From JBGAHD01 sp044226395 (GTDB lineage Bacteria; Pseudomonadota; Gammaproteobacteria; Xanthomonadales; Ahniellaceae), in assembly GCA_044226395.1 (NCBI GenBank), contig JBGAHD010000003.1, positions 62,001 to 126,000 of the forward strand: DNA of 64,000 bases, written 5' to 3'. The translations under genes and the position numbers were made by a program. Of this stretch, positions 34,639 through 44,657 are shown piece after piece. The notes under the pieces are model-generated. The model saw nothing but the letters and a program-made list of their open reading frames with translations. It made no database searches and had not been told where the DNA came from. The number at the start of each line of letters is the position of its first letter. Position 1 is the stretch's first letter.

Positions 34639-35314
34639 GGCCGTCCGCTCCAATCAAGCGATTGTGTTCGTCCAAGCGCAGCGGCGCTTCGATCAGATGC
34701 CCGTCGATGGCAACACCGAAGGGCGTGGCCATCAGCTCGCGCCGACAGGCCAGTTCGACCGTGGCGACGAGCAGACGATGTTCGCGCGGCAGCAAACGTT
34801 GCGCGAGGGTTTCGGGCGTGTCGTCGCGCGTGACGTCGATGCGCGTCTGCGCGATGACGGGGCCACCGTCGAGTTCGGGCGTGACGAAGTGCACGCTGGC
34901 GCCATGCACGCGATCGCCCGCGCGCAGCACGCGTTCGTGCGTGCGCAGGCCCTGATACGACGGTAATAGCGAGGGATGAATGTTGATCATGCGGCCCACG
35001 TAGCGCTCCACCACGTCGGAAGAGATGATGCGCATGTATCCCGCGCAGACGATGAGTGTCGGCTGAAGGGCGTCGATGAGCTCGAACATCGCCTCGTCGA
35101 AGGCGAGGCGGTCGTAATAGTCGCGCGCGGCCAGGGCTTGCGCGTCGATGCCGGCGGCGCGCGCGAGGTCGAGCGCGGGCGCGGTGGCCTTGTCGGAGAA
35201 CACGCCGACGATGCGCGCGCCCAGATGCCCGGCGCTTTGCGCCTCGATCAAGGCGCGAAGATTGCTGCCGCGGCCCGAGACCAGGACCGCGACGCGCTTA
35301 TCCGATGTGAACAC
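34628..35314 (-). CDS. purN: Phosphoribosylglycinamide formyltransferase
   Basis: A 228-residue folate-dependent GAR transformylase, step three of purine synthesis. The phosphate loop SGRGSNLRALIEA, the catalytic Asn/His in INIHPSLLPSYQG, and the Asp in VTPELDGGPVIAQ are all present. The chosen start is GTG 35314, which overlaps the end of purM by 17 bases. An upstream ATG would make a 34-residue extension lying within purM. The C-terminal 30 residues (GVAIDGHLIEAPLRLDEHN) form a short extension. Confidence 0.94.
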   Translation of the reverse strand: MFTSDKRVAVLVSGRGSNLRALIEAQSAGHLGARIVGVFSDKATAPALDLARAAGIDAQALAARDYYDRLAFDEAMFELIDALQPTLIVCAGYMRIISSDVVERYVGRMINIHPSLLPSYQGLRTHERVLRAGDRVHGASVHFVTPELDGGPVIAQTRIDVTRDDTPETLAQRLLPREHRLLVATVELACRRELMATPFGVAIDGHLIEAPLRLDEHNRLIGADGHAV

Positions 35315-36350
35315 GTTCGTCGCCGCGCGCGCGCTCGACGTGGCCGATTTCCCAGTTCGCGAGTCCCTGCGCGGTGAGCAGGCGCTTGGCCGCGGCGACC
35401 TGTTCCGGCGCGACAATCAGCGTGAAGCCGATGCCGCAGTTGAACGTGCGCCACATCTCGGTGTCGGCGACGCGGCCGGCGTCGCGCAGCCACTGGAACA
35501 CCGGCGGCAACGGCCAGCTGGTCGGATCGAGTGCGATGCCCAGGCCCTGCGGCACCACCCGGATGATGTTCTCGGTCAGGCCACCGCCAGTGATGTGCGC
35601 CATGCCATGCACTTCGACTTGCTGGATCAGCGACAGCAGGGGCTTGACGTAGATCGTGGTCGGCGCGATCAGGGCATCGGCCAGGGTGACATCGCCGATG
35701 CGTTGATCGAGCGCGGCGCCGCTGACTTCGAGGATCTTGCGCACCAGCGAATAGCCATTCGAGTGCGGGCCGCTGGACGCCACGCCGATGATCACGTCGC
35801 CCGCTTGCACGCGCGCTTCGTCGATCAGCTTGTCGCGTTCGACCGCGCCGACGCAAAAGCCCGCGAGATCGTATTCGCCGGGCGGATACATCGCCGGCAT
35901 CTCGGCGGTCTCGCCGCCGATCAAGGCGCAGCCGGCCAGTTCGCAACCGCGCGCGATGCCGCCGATCACGGCGACCGCGGTGTCGACTTCGAGCTTGCCG
36001 GTGGCGAAGTAGTCGAGGAAGAACAGCGGCTCGGCGCCTTGCACCAGGACATCGTTCACGCACATCGCGACCAGGTCGATGCCGATGGTGTCGTGCCTGC
36101 CCCATTGCTGGGCCAGCTTGAGCTTGGTGCCCACGCCATCGGTGCCGCTGACCAGCACGGGGTCGCGATAGCGACCGCCGAGCGCGAACAGCGCGCCGAA
36201 GCCGCCCAGGCCCGCCATCACTTCCGGTCGGAAGGTGCGCTTGACCAGGGGCTTGATGCGCTCGACGACGGAATTGCCGGCGTCGATGTCGACGCCCGCG
36301 TCGCGATAGGTCAGGCCGCCCTGGGCGGCATCAGGCTTCGAGACGGTCAC
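35298..36350 (-). CDS. purM: Phosphoribosylaminoimidazole synthetase (AIR synthase)
   Basis: A 350-residue enzyme that closes the imidazole ring using ATP, step five of purine synthesis. Key stretches are LTYRDAGVDIDAGN, VSGTDGVGTKLKLA, DLVAMCVNDVLVQGAEPLFFLDY, IGGETAEMPAMY and AHITGGGLTENI. The start is GTG 36350 (MTVSKPDAAQGG), since upstream ATG codons would add unrelated sequence. It is divergent from the DUF2066 gene, as in xanthomonads. purN overlaps its 3' end. Confidence 0.96.
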   Translation of the reverse strand: MTVSKPDAAQGGLTYRDAGVDIDAGNSVVERIKPLVKRTFRPEVMAGLGGFGALFALGGRYRDPVLVSGTDGVGTKLKLAQQWGRHDTIGIDLVAMCVNDVLVQGAEPLFFLDYFATGKLEVDTAVAVIGGIARGCELAGCALIGGETAEMPAMYPPGEYDLAGFCVGAVERDKLIDEARVQAGDVIIGVASSGPHSNGYSLVRKILEVSGAALDQRIGDVTLADALIAPTTIYVKPLLSLIQQVEVHGMAHITGGGLTENIIRVVPQGLGIALDPTSWPLPPVFQWLRDAGRVADTEMWRTFNCGIGFTLIVAPEQVAAAKRLLTAQGLANWEIGHVERARGDERVHIG

Positions 36351-36478
36351 GCTGGGAACCCGGGTTGGAACGGAAGGCCCGCGATGATAGCAGCGCCGAC
36401 CGCTTGCCCGCGCCCGGCCATGGACGCCCGCGAGCGGTTTGGGCAACATGGGTCGCCGTTTTCGCAGGAATTTCAGTC

Positions 36479-37573
36479 GTGAAAGAACCGGGAATCTCGC
36501 GTCCCGTCGCGCGCCGAACGCGCGCGTGGGGCCTGATCGCCGCCCTGGCCTGGGCCTTCGTGGGCCTGATGCCCGCGGCGCGCGCGGCCGATGCCGACAT
36601 CTTCACCGGCGAGGCGCCCGTGGCCAATCAGGACGAGGCCGAGCGCACGCGCGCGTTGGCGCCGGCCTTGGTTTCGGCCCTGGTCAAAGCCTCGGGCGAC
36701 TCGCGCGTGGCCGACGATCCGCGCCTGGCGCAAGTGCTCGATCGCGCGCCGCAGTGGCTGGCCAGCACGAGTTATCGCCAGGATGCCGTGACCGGCATGG
36801 ATGGTCTTCAGACCACGCGCACCCTGCTCGTCGCCAACTTCATGCCCGCGGGCATTGCCGAAGCGCTTGGCCTGCTCGGTCGCGGCGTGTGGGGCGAGCG
36901 TCCGCGCACCTTGGTGTGGCTGGTGATCGATGATGGCAACAACAAGCGCATCGCCAGCGCGCAGCAGGTCGCGGCGCTGACCGCGTTCACCAGCAAGGCG
37001 CGCGAGCGCGGCGTGTCCGCAGTATTTCCGCAGATGGACGCCGAGGACCTGGGCCGCATCGACGCCGAGACTCTGTGGAGCGGCAACGCCGAATCCGCGC
37101 TCGCCGCCGCGCAGCGGTACGCCAACACCGCGCTGGTGGCGCGGCTGCGGCGCAATGGCGCGGGCTGGACCGGTCAATTCTCGCTGCTCGATGCCGGCCC
37201 GCCGGCGCAATGGGCCGCGTCGAACATGGATGCCAGTGCCGTGCTCGCGGCCGCCGCCGCGGGCTTGGCCGATCGCCTGGCCGAGCGCTACACCGTGGCG
37301 CCGGGCGATCGCGTGGTCGGCGACTATCGCGTGTGGGTCAGCGAGATCAACGGCGCCAACGATTACGGCGCGGCCCTGGCCTATCTGCAAGGCTTGAGCG
37401 TGGTCGATGCCGCCGTGCCCGAGGGCGCGGCCGGCACGCGCATGTTGGTCAAGCTCACGCTCAACGTGCGGCTCGAGCGCATGCGTCAGATCCTTACGCT
37501 GGGCAATGTCCTGGCCTACGACGATGCCGCGCCCGCCGACGGCGCGCAGGCGACGTTCCGCTTGTTGCATTGA
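36479..37573 (+). CDS. DUF2066 family exported protein
   Basis: A 364-residue product starting at GTG 36479 after AGGAA. A basic N-terminus and hydrophobic helix (GLIAALAWAFVGLMPAARA) indicate export. The DUF2066 domain follows: ALAPALVSALVKASGDSRV, QYR-like TSYRQDAV, WLVIDDG, and later YRVWVSEINGANDYGAALAYL and LTLNVRLERMRQIL. The role is unknown. It is conserved between purM and the CDP-alcohol transferase/PerM/hda genes, and probably forms an operon with them (34-base gap to the next gene). Confidence 0.85.
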   Translation: MKEPGISRPVARRTRAWGLIAALAWAFVGLMPAARAADADIFTGEAPVANQDEAERTRALAPALVSALVKASGDSRVADDPRLAQVLDRAPQWLASTSYRQDAVTGMDGLQTTRTLLVANFMPAGIAEALGLLGRGVWGERPRTLVWLVIDDGNNKRIASAQQVAALTAFTSKARERGVSAVFPQMDAEDLGRIDAETLWSGNAESALAAAQRYANTALVARLRRNGAGWTGQFSLLDAGPPAQWAASNMDASAVLAAAAAGLADRLAERYTVAPGDRVVGDYRVWVSEINGANDYGAALAYLQGLSVVDAAVPEGAAGTRMLVKLTLNVRLERMRQILTLGNVLAYDDAAPADGAQATFRLLH

Positions 37574-37607
37574 GCATGCGCGCGCGCCCTTGCCCGTGGG
37601 GTGGCCG

Positions 37608-38165
37608 GTGAATCTGTCATGGATTCCCAATGCCATCACCGTGGCGCGGCTGTGCGCGTCGGCGCCGCTGGCCTGGTTGATCCTGCACGATCATCACGCG
37701 TATGCCTTGGCCGTGGCCTTCGCGGCCGGCGTGTCCGACGCGCTCGATGGTCTTCTGGCCAAGCGCTTTAACTGGCAGAGCCGCATGGGCGGCCTGCTCG
37801 ATCCGATCGCCGACAAGCTGATGCTGTTCGCCGCGTTCCTGGCGCTGACCATTGTCGAGGCCGTGCCGCTGTGGCTGACCTTGCTGGTGATCGCGCGCGA
37901 CGTGGTGATCGTGCTCGGGGCGGTGGCGTACCACACGCTGATTCGTCCGCTCGAGGCCGCGCCGACGACGTTGTCGAAGGCCAATACCGTCGCGCAGATC
38001 CTGCTGGTGCTGGTGCTGCTGGTCGATGGTCTCGCGGGCGTCAGCGTGCCGCAGGTGTGGCGCGAAGGCTTGATCTGGCTCACCGCCGGCATCACCTTGG
38101 CCAGCGGACTACACTATGTCGTCTTCTGGGGCATCAAGGCCGTGCGCGAATCGCGCGCGCGCTGA
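37608..38165 (+). CDS. CDP-alcohol phosphatidyltransferase family protein (PgsA-like)
   Basis: A 185-residue polytopic inner-membrane enzyme joining a CDP-activated lipid to an alcohol, making phospholipid such as phosphatidylglycerophosphate. The family motif D-x2-D-G-x2-A-x8-G-x3-D-x3-D is intact in SDALDGLLAKRF through GGLLDPIADK. Five to six hydrophobic helices are evident. The start is GTG 37608 (MNLSWIPNAITVARL). The substrate alcohol cannot be fixed from sequence; a second, more typical pgsA may exist elsewhere. Confidence 0.88.
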   Translation: MNLSWIPNAITVARLCASAPLAWLILHDHHAYALAVAFAAGVSDALDGLLAKRFNWQSRMGGLLDPIADKLMLFAAFLALTIVEAVPLWLTLLVIARDVVIVLGAVAYHTLIRPLEAAPTTLSKANTVAQILLVLVLLVDGLAGVSVPQVWREGLIWLTAGITLASGLHYVVFWGIKAVRESRAR

Positions 38166-38178
38166 GGCGAGGAAAATC

Positions 38179-39384
38179 GTGACCGATACGCAAAAGTGGC
38201 AATTGCTGGCCCTCACCCTGCTGCTGGGCGCGCTGTTGTATTGGCTGTCGCCCATCCTCACGCCGTTCGCGTTCTCGGCGCTGCTGGCGTATCTGGGCGA
38301 TCCCATCGTCGATCGCCTTGAGAAGCTGCGCATCTCGCGCACCTTCGCCGTGATCCTGGTATTCACCGGCATGGTGGTGGCGATCGCCGTGGTGCTTCTG
38401 CTGGTCGTGCCCATGCTCGAGCGGCAGATCTCACACTTCATCCAGCAATTGCCGGCCTATGTGACGTGGTTTCGCGATCGCGCGCTGCCGTGGATCGCGC
38501 AGCGCCTGGGCACCGACATTGGCAGCCTGCAGAGTTTCGAACCGCAGCAGATCATTGCCTTATTGCAAGAGCACTGGCGCGCGGCCGGTGGTTTCGCCGC
38601 GACCGTGGTGGCGCGCGTATCCAGTTCGGGCTTCGCGCTGATCGGCTGGGTCGCCAATGCCTTGATGGTGCCGGTGGTGACGTTCTACCTGCTGCGTGAT
38701 TGGGATTTGCTGGTGGCGCGCGTGCATGAACTGTTGCCGCGTCCGATCGAGCCGACCATCCGACGCCTCGCGCGCGAGGCCGATGAAGTGCTGGGCGCCT
38801 TCTTGCGCGGCCAATTGTCAGTGATGCTGGCGCTGGGCACGTTCTACAGCATCGGCCTGTGGGCCGTGGGCATCGACGTGGGCCTGCTGATCGGCATGGT
38901 CGCGGGCATGATTAGCTTTGTGCCTTATCTCGGTGCGATCGTCGGTGTGCTGGCCGCGGTGATCGCCGCGCTCGTGCAGCACCACGACGTGCTGCATCTG
39001 GTGCTGGTGCTGGGCGTGTTCGCGATCGGTCAGACGCTCGAGGGCATGGTGCTCACGCCCCTGCTCGTGGGCGATCGCATCGGTCTGCATCCGGTGGCGG
39101 TGATCTTCGCCGTCCTCGCGGGTGGGCAGTTGTTCGGTTTCCTCGGCATTCTGCTGGCGCTGCCGGTGGCCTCGGTCGTGATGGTGCTGCTGCGCTTCGC
39201 GCACGAGCGCTATCGCGCCTCGACGCTCTACGGTCAGCAGGAAGGCGCGGCGCTCGCCGCCGCCGATGCCACGGTCGTCGCCGAAGCCGCGGTCGCCGCG
39301 GCCGAAGTTGCGCCCGCCGCGTCGACGGCCACCGCGCCGGCGACGACCGACGCGCCCGCGTCCGAGACACCACCGAGTCGTTGA
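38179..39384 (+). CDS. AI-2E family transporter (PerM-like permease)
   Basis: A 401-residue inner-membrane protein of the UPF0118/AI-2E exporter family. It has eight or so hydrophobic helices beginning LLALTLLLGALLYWLSPILTPF, a central segment SGFALIGWVANALMVPVVTFYLLRDWD, and the conserved VGIDVGLLIGMVAGMISFVPYLG and EGMVLTPLLVGDRIGLHPV. The cargo is uncertain across the family. The last 50 residues are an Ala/Thr/Pro-rich cytoplasmic tail. GTG 38179 is preceded by GAGGAAAA. Its TGA overlaps a possible TTG start for hda. Confidence 0.9.
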   Translation: MTDTQKWQLLALTLLLGALLYWLSPILTPFAFSALLAYLGDPIVDRLEKLRISRTFAVILVFTGMVVAIAVVLLLVVPMLERQISHFIQQLPAYVTWFRDRALPWIAQRLGTDIGSLQSFEPQQIIALLQEHWRAAGGFAATVVARVSSSGFALIGWVANALMVPVVTFYLLRDWDLLVARVHELLPRPIEPTIRRLAREADEVLGAFLRGQLSVMLALGTFYSIGLWAVGIDVGLLIGMVAGMISFVPYLGAIVGVLAAVIAALVQHHDVLHLVLVLGVFAIGQTLEGMVLTPLLVGDRIGLHPVAVIFAVLAGGQLFGFLGILLALPVASVVMVLLRFAHERYRASTLYGQQEGAALAAADATVVAEAAVAAAEVAPAASTATAPATTDAPASETPPSR

Positions 39385-39392
39385 GCGCGCCC

Positions 39393-40097
39393 GTGAATTC
39401 CCCGCAATTGCCGCTGAGTTTTCGCTATCCCGCGCATCAGCGATTTTCCGAATACATCGCTGGCGACAACGGCGTGGCCGTGGCCGCGGTCGAGCGCCTG
39501 GTCGCCGATCACGAAGCGCCGTGGGTCTTTCTCTCCGGCCCCGAAGGCAGCGGCAAGACCCATCTGCTGATCGCCGCGTGTCAGGCCGCGACTACTCGCC
39601 ACGCGCAGTATCTGCCGTTGCGCGGTCTTGGCGCGCATGCCGAATCGGCCTTGCTCGCCACGCAAGACATCGACCTGCTCGCCATCGACGACGTGCAAGC
39701 CATCGCCGGCGATCGTGGCGCCGAGATCGCGCTGTTCGATCTGTTCAATCGCGCGCGCGCCGCCGGCGCGAGTCTGTTGTTCGCCGCACGTCAGGGCCCG
39801 GGCTTGTTGCCGGTGAGCTTGCCCGATCTGACCTCGCGCTTGTCCAGCTGCTCGCGCCTGAGCTTGAAGCCGCTCGAAGAGCGCGAACGCCGCGACGTGC
39901 TCAAGGCCCGCGCCGCCGCGCGCGGCTTCGAACTCGACGACGAAGTGCTGGATTTCCTCTTCCGCCGCCACGCGCGCGATCTGGGCGCGCTGCTGGAACT
40001 GCTCGACAAACTCGACCGCGAAAGCCTGGCCGCGCAACGGCGCGTGACCGTGCCGTTCTTGCGGCGCGTGATGGGTTTGCCCTCGCGCGGACCCTGA
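39393..40097 (+). CDS. hda: DnaA regulatory inactivator Hda
   Basis: A 234-residue DnaA-paralog AAA+ ATPase. Bound to the DNA clamp, it promotes ATP hydrolysis by DnaA and so limits re-initiation. The N-terminal SPQLPLSFRY resembles the clamp-binding motif Q-L-P-L. Walker A is SGPEGSGKTHL, Walker B LLAIDDVQ, and a sensor region lies in RLSLKPLEERER. The DnaA DNA-binding domain IV is absent, as expected. The start is GTG 39393; TTG 39381 would add four residues. It follows the PerM-like gene as in many Gammaproteobacteria, where perM neighbours hda. Confidence 0.92.
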   Translation: MNSPQLPLSFRYPAHQRFSEYIAGDNGVAVAAVERLVADHEAPWVFLSGPEGSGKTHLLIAACQAATTRHAQYLPLRGLGAHAESALLATQDIDLLAIDDVQAIAGDRGAEIALFDLFNRARAAGASLLFAARQGPGLLPVSLPDLTSRLSSCSRLSLKPLEERERRDVLKARAAARGFELDDEVLDFLFRRHARDLGALLELLDKLDRESLAAQRRVTVPFLRRVMGLPSRGP

Positions 40098-40102
40098 AAA
40101 CA

Positions 40103-40127
40103 CATCGCGGGCCAGTGGCCCGCGATG
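40103..40127. terminator. Bidirectional terminator between hda and the convergent exported PHP-type gene
   Basis: A perfect 11-bp stem (40103-40113 with 40117-40127, loop AGT), 5 bases after the hda stop. On the minus strand it is followed by TGTTTTC, a short T-run fitting Rho-independent termination; on the plus strand CTTGCTT follows. Confidence 0.8.
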
Positions 40128-40183
40128 CTTGCTTCATGACCCGATAGCTCGCGCCGGTCCAATGACCGACGCGCGCGCGAGGC

Positions 40184-42646
40184 TTACTGCGTCAACACAC
40201 TCACATCATCGATCAAGAACGATGTCGCCGTGATCGAGCCCTCGACGCCTTCGAAGTAGATGCGCACGGTCTGGCCCTTGTAGGCCGACAGGCTGAAGGA
40301 CTTCTTCGCGTACGAGGTGCTTTCGTTGAGGTTGGAATAGGTCGCGAGCGTGGTCAGCACGGTGTTGCTGCCGTTACGCACCTGGACCTTGAGCGTGTCG
40401 TAGGCCGTGGTCGTGGTGGTCTCGTCGCTGTCGACGCGCAACCAGAACGACAGCGTCGGATTGGCCGCGCTCGAGGGAATGGTGATGGTCTGGTACACGC
40501 TGTCGGTGTGCGCCGAGCCATAGCCATTCAACCAGGCCTTGTAGGTGCCGCCATGCGCGGCATAGGTGCTGCTGTTGGTGATGACGCCGCTGGTGGCGGT
40601 CCAACTCGACGCGCCCGACTCGTAGCCGCCATTGACGATCAACTCGGCGGCCGTGGCATTGCTGATGCTGAAGTTCACCGTGCTGCTGGTGCCGACATTG
40701 TTGGCCGCGTCATAAGCCTTGGCCACCAGCGCGTGCGAGCCATTGGCGAGCGTGGTCGAGTCGAGCGTGATGCTGTAGGGCGAACTGGTGTCCGTGCCCT
40801 TGAGCGCGCCGTCGACCAGGAACTCCACGCGGCTCACGCCGACATTGTCCGAGGCCGTTGCCGACAACGTGATCGTGCCGGCGGTGCCCGATTCACTCGC
40901 GCTGACCGTGGGCGCGGTGGAGTCGCTCGAGGTCGTCTGATTGACCCACAGCGGCGCCGACCACAACACCTTGCCACCGACTTGCGTGATCTTGGCGTAG
41001 TAGAAATGCGCGCCATTGCTGGGCGTGATCGTGGTCGACGCGGTCGAGGCGAGCAAGGTCACGGTGCCATTGCGACCCGGCACGCCTTCGTAGATCTGCA
41101 CCTGCGACACGGTGGCGCCGCCGCTGCTCGCGAAGTTCGCGGTCAGGGTCAACGCGCCCGAGTTGCTGAAGGTCTCGCCCATCAGATGACCATTGCCGGT
41201 GAACACGATCTGGCTGGTCTTGTCCTCGGTGGCGAACATCCGACGCGCGCGCAAGGCATTCAAGAAGTTCGTGCTGTTGAGCGTCGAACCGGTGGGAATG
41301 AGCACGCCCGTGCGATTGGTATAGCTCGCGCCCCAGTTGGCGCAATGGTTGTCCTGATCGGTTACCGGCGCCACGTGGAAGCCGCGCTCGAGCAGTTTGT
41401 TGAACGCGCCCGAATACGACGAACGACCGGTCTCGGACTCGGTGGTGTTGTTGGAAAACGCCGAGGTATTCATGATCTCGGCCGCCACCATCACCGTGTC
41501 GCCCGCGGCGCTGAAGCCCAAGTCCGTGCCGCCGACCGCGAACTGGCCGGTGGAATCGGGATGGTTGAACATGCCGATCCAGCCGCGCGAATTCATCAGC
41601 GTGTACAGCGCGGCGTAGTCGCTCTTGGCGGTGAAGGTATTGCCGAGCAATTGCCCGGACCCGTTCGACTCCCACGCCAGCAACTCATTCGAGTTGAAGA
41701 TGTTGAGATGGCCGCCGTTATTGATCACGCCCCATTCCATGCCGTAGATGGCGAGGAATCCGGGATTGGCGCTGTTGAAGTTCGTCGCCGTCGTCAGACC
41801 CGATTGATACAGATTGATCGCCGTGGTCGGACTGGCCGAGCTGTTGGTGCCGCTGGAACCGTCGAAGTAGTGGTTGTGCTCCGAGGTCATCAGGAAATCG
41901 AGGCCCTTGCCCTTGGCGTAGACGAAGGCATCGTTGGGCCCGAACGCGCCCGTTTGCGCGGCTTGCGAGCTGTTGCACGTCGACAGATCACCGCCACCGT
42001 CGGAGTGATTGGTCTGGCTGTGCAGATTGCCGAAGTACACGGTGTAAGCGAGGCCGCCCGTCGCGGGCGCGGACTTCAACATCGGATCGCTGGCAACGGG
42101 CAGCGGCTGAAACGTCGGCATCACCGGGCGCGCGGGCTGGCCAATCTCGATGTCCCATTCCTGCACGCGCACGTCGATCGCGGGCGATTGCGCCAGCACA
42201 TCGTCGACGCGCTGACGCAGCGAACCGCGCTTGGAACGCATCACCACCGGATCGCCGGCGACGGCGGTCAGGCGCGCGCGATAGTGACCGGTGCCGAGCG
42301 CGAGATTCTTCGCGGTGCGGCCATTCCACGGCACATTGACTTCGATCGGTTGGCCGAACATACGCTCCTCGCCATGCCATGCGCGCAGCACTTGATCCTT
42401 GCCATCGAGGATCTCCAGGCGCCACGCCACGGTATTGGGATCGAGCGCGTCGGGAAACGCGAAATGCAGCGAGAACTCGCGCGCATCGCCAGCGGCTTGA
42501 CCCTCGTAGGGCGCCGACAGCATGGCCTCGAACTCGTGATGATCCGGACTCGGAATACTCGCCGCTTGCACCGTGCTCCCCAGCACGAGGCCCAGCGACA
42601 GACACAACAGACGCGCTCTCCCGCGCGCAGGAACGAACTTCCGCAT
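40184..42646 (-). CDS. Exported PHP/CehA-McbA-like metallohydrolase with Ig-like and C-terminal carbohydrate-binding-like domains
   Basis: An 820-residue product with a signal peptide (ARLLCLSLGLVLGSTVQAAS). After a beta-rich N-terminal domain (about 35-190), a PHP-like domain (about 200-470) shows candidate metal ligands in NLHSQTNHSDGG, TSEHNHYFDG, GGHLNIFNS, GMFNHPDS and APVTDQDNHCANWG. An Ig-like domain follows (STAPTVSASESG to SSTVNFSIS, about 585-670), then a jellyroll C-terminal domain starting ELIVNGGYESGASSW and ending SFLIDDVSVLTQ, resembling carbohydrate-binding or choice-of-anchor modules. Probably a secreted phosphoesterase or similar hydrolase. It has no FANGFE tail, unlike other exported proteins nearby. 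Confidence 0.83.
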   Translation of the reverse strand: MRKFVPARGRARLLCLSLGLVLGSTVQAASIPSPDHHEFEAMLSAPYEGQAAGDAREFSLHFAFPDALDPNTVAWRLEILDGKDQVLRAWHGEERMFGQPIEVNVPWNGRTAKNLALGTGHYRARLTAVAGDPVVMRSKRGSLRQRVDDVLAQSPAIDVRVQEWDIEIGQPARPVMPTFQPLPVASDPMLKSAPATGGLAYTVYFGNLHSQTNHSDGGGDLSTCNSSQAAQTGAFGPNDAFVYAKGKGLDFLMTSEHNHYFDGSSGTNSSASPTTAINLYQSGLTTATNFNSANPGFLAIYGMEWGVINNGGHLNIFNSNELLAWESNGSGQLLGNTFTAKSDYAALYTLMNSRGWIGMFNHPDSTGQFAVGGTDLGFSAAGDTVMVAAEIMNTSAFSNNTTESETGRSSYSGAFNKLLERGFHVAPVTDQDNHCANWGASYTNRTGVLIPTGSTLNSTNFLNALRARRMFATEDKTSQIVFTGNGHLMGETFSNSGALTLTANFASSGGATVSQVQIYEGVPGRNGTVTLLASTASTTITPSNGAHFYYAKITQVGGKVLWSAPLWVNQTTSSDSTAPTVSASESGTAGTITLSATASDNVGVSRVEFLVDGALKGTDTSSPYSITLDSTTLANGSHALVAKAYDAANNVGTSSTVNFSISNATAAELIVNGGYESGASSWTATSGVITNSSTYAAHGGTYKAWLNGYGSAHTDSVYQTITIPSSAANPTLSFWLRVDSDETTTTTAYDTLKVQVRNGSNTVLTTLATYSNLNESTSYAKKSFSLSAYKGQTVRIYFEGVEGSITATSFLIDDVSVLTQ

Positions 42647-42799
42647 GATGACCCCCCACAGGTCGTTGGATTGGTGGCGACGTTGTAGTGCCCCGTCATT
42701 GCGTCCTGATGTCGAAACCAGGACGCCCTCCCCAGCGTCGCGTCGACAATGTAGCGGGAAGCGTCGCCGGGGACCACAAGATCTTGGGGTTATGCGGTG

Positions 42800-43521
42800 T
42801 CAATCACGTTTTGCCAGCGCCGCGTCCAGGGCCGCCAGGCGCTCGGGCGTGCCGACGTCGGTCCAGCGGCCCGGATGCACTTCGCCGCTGATCAGACCTC
42901 GCCGCGCGTGCGCGAAAAGAATCGGACCGAGCTTGAATCGCGGCGGCACGCGCTCGACGCCGGGCGCATCGCCGATGTGCGCGCGCCAATCGTCGAGGAT
43001 CTCGCGGCGATACACGCCGATACCGCTGAACGTATGCGCGGGCGCGTTCGGCGACGACGCCTCGAGCGGCGCCAATTGCCCGCGCGCGTCGCGGGTGAAA
43101 TCGCCGCGCGCGTGATGCGTGGGGTTGTCGACCAGGACCAGGTGCGCGAGCCCGCGCGGTTCGCGCGGCAAACGGGTCAGATCCAGATCGCACCACACAT
43201 CGCCATTGACCGCGATGAAGCACTCGTCGCGCAGCAAGGGCAGGGCATGGAGCAAGCCGCCGCCGGTTTCCAAAGGTTCGTCGCCTTCATGACTGTAATG
43301 CAGGCGCACCGACCAGCGCGCGCCATCGCCGAGCGCGGGTTCGAACTGCGCGGCCAGATGCGCGGTGTTGATCACGATGTCGCGCACGCCGGCGCGCGTT
43401 AGCGCTTCGATCTGCCATTCGATCAGGCGCTTGCCGCCGGCCACGAGCAAGGGCTTGGGCGTGTGCGTGGTCAGCGGCGCCATGCGCTCGCCGCGACCGG
43501 CGGCGAAGATCAGCGCGTGCA

Positions 43522-43522
<1 letters not shown>
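42800..43522 (-). CDS. murU: N-acetylmuramate alpha-1-phosphate uridylyltransferase
   Basis: A 240-residue nucleotidyltransferase that makes UDP-MurNAc from MurNAc-1-phosphate in the peptidoglycan recycling shortcut that bypasses MurA and fosfomycin. The N-terminus MHALIFAAGRGERMAPLT is the classic nucleotide-binding loop, followed by KPLLVAGGKRLIEW and metal-binding NGDVWCDLDL. ATG 43522 overlaps the amgK stop, so the two recycling enzymes are coupled. A longer in-frame start would lie within amgK. Confidence 0.93.
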
Positions 43523-44538
<1,016 letters not shown>

Positions 44539-44657
44539 GGCGTGACGCGCGAAAGAAGATGACGCGAGTGTAGCGGCGTGTCCGCGCGCGGCAAGTCGCG
44601 GCGAAAGGGCGATTCGCGGGCTGTCGCGACGACCGTGGCCTGGGGTAGTCTCGGAAC

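Noticed and set aside
40501..42688. 726-codon plus-strand frame over the PHP-type gene
   Set aside because: Arg/Gly/His-rich shadow of the minus-strand gene, which has a signal peptide and coherent domains.
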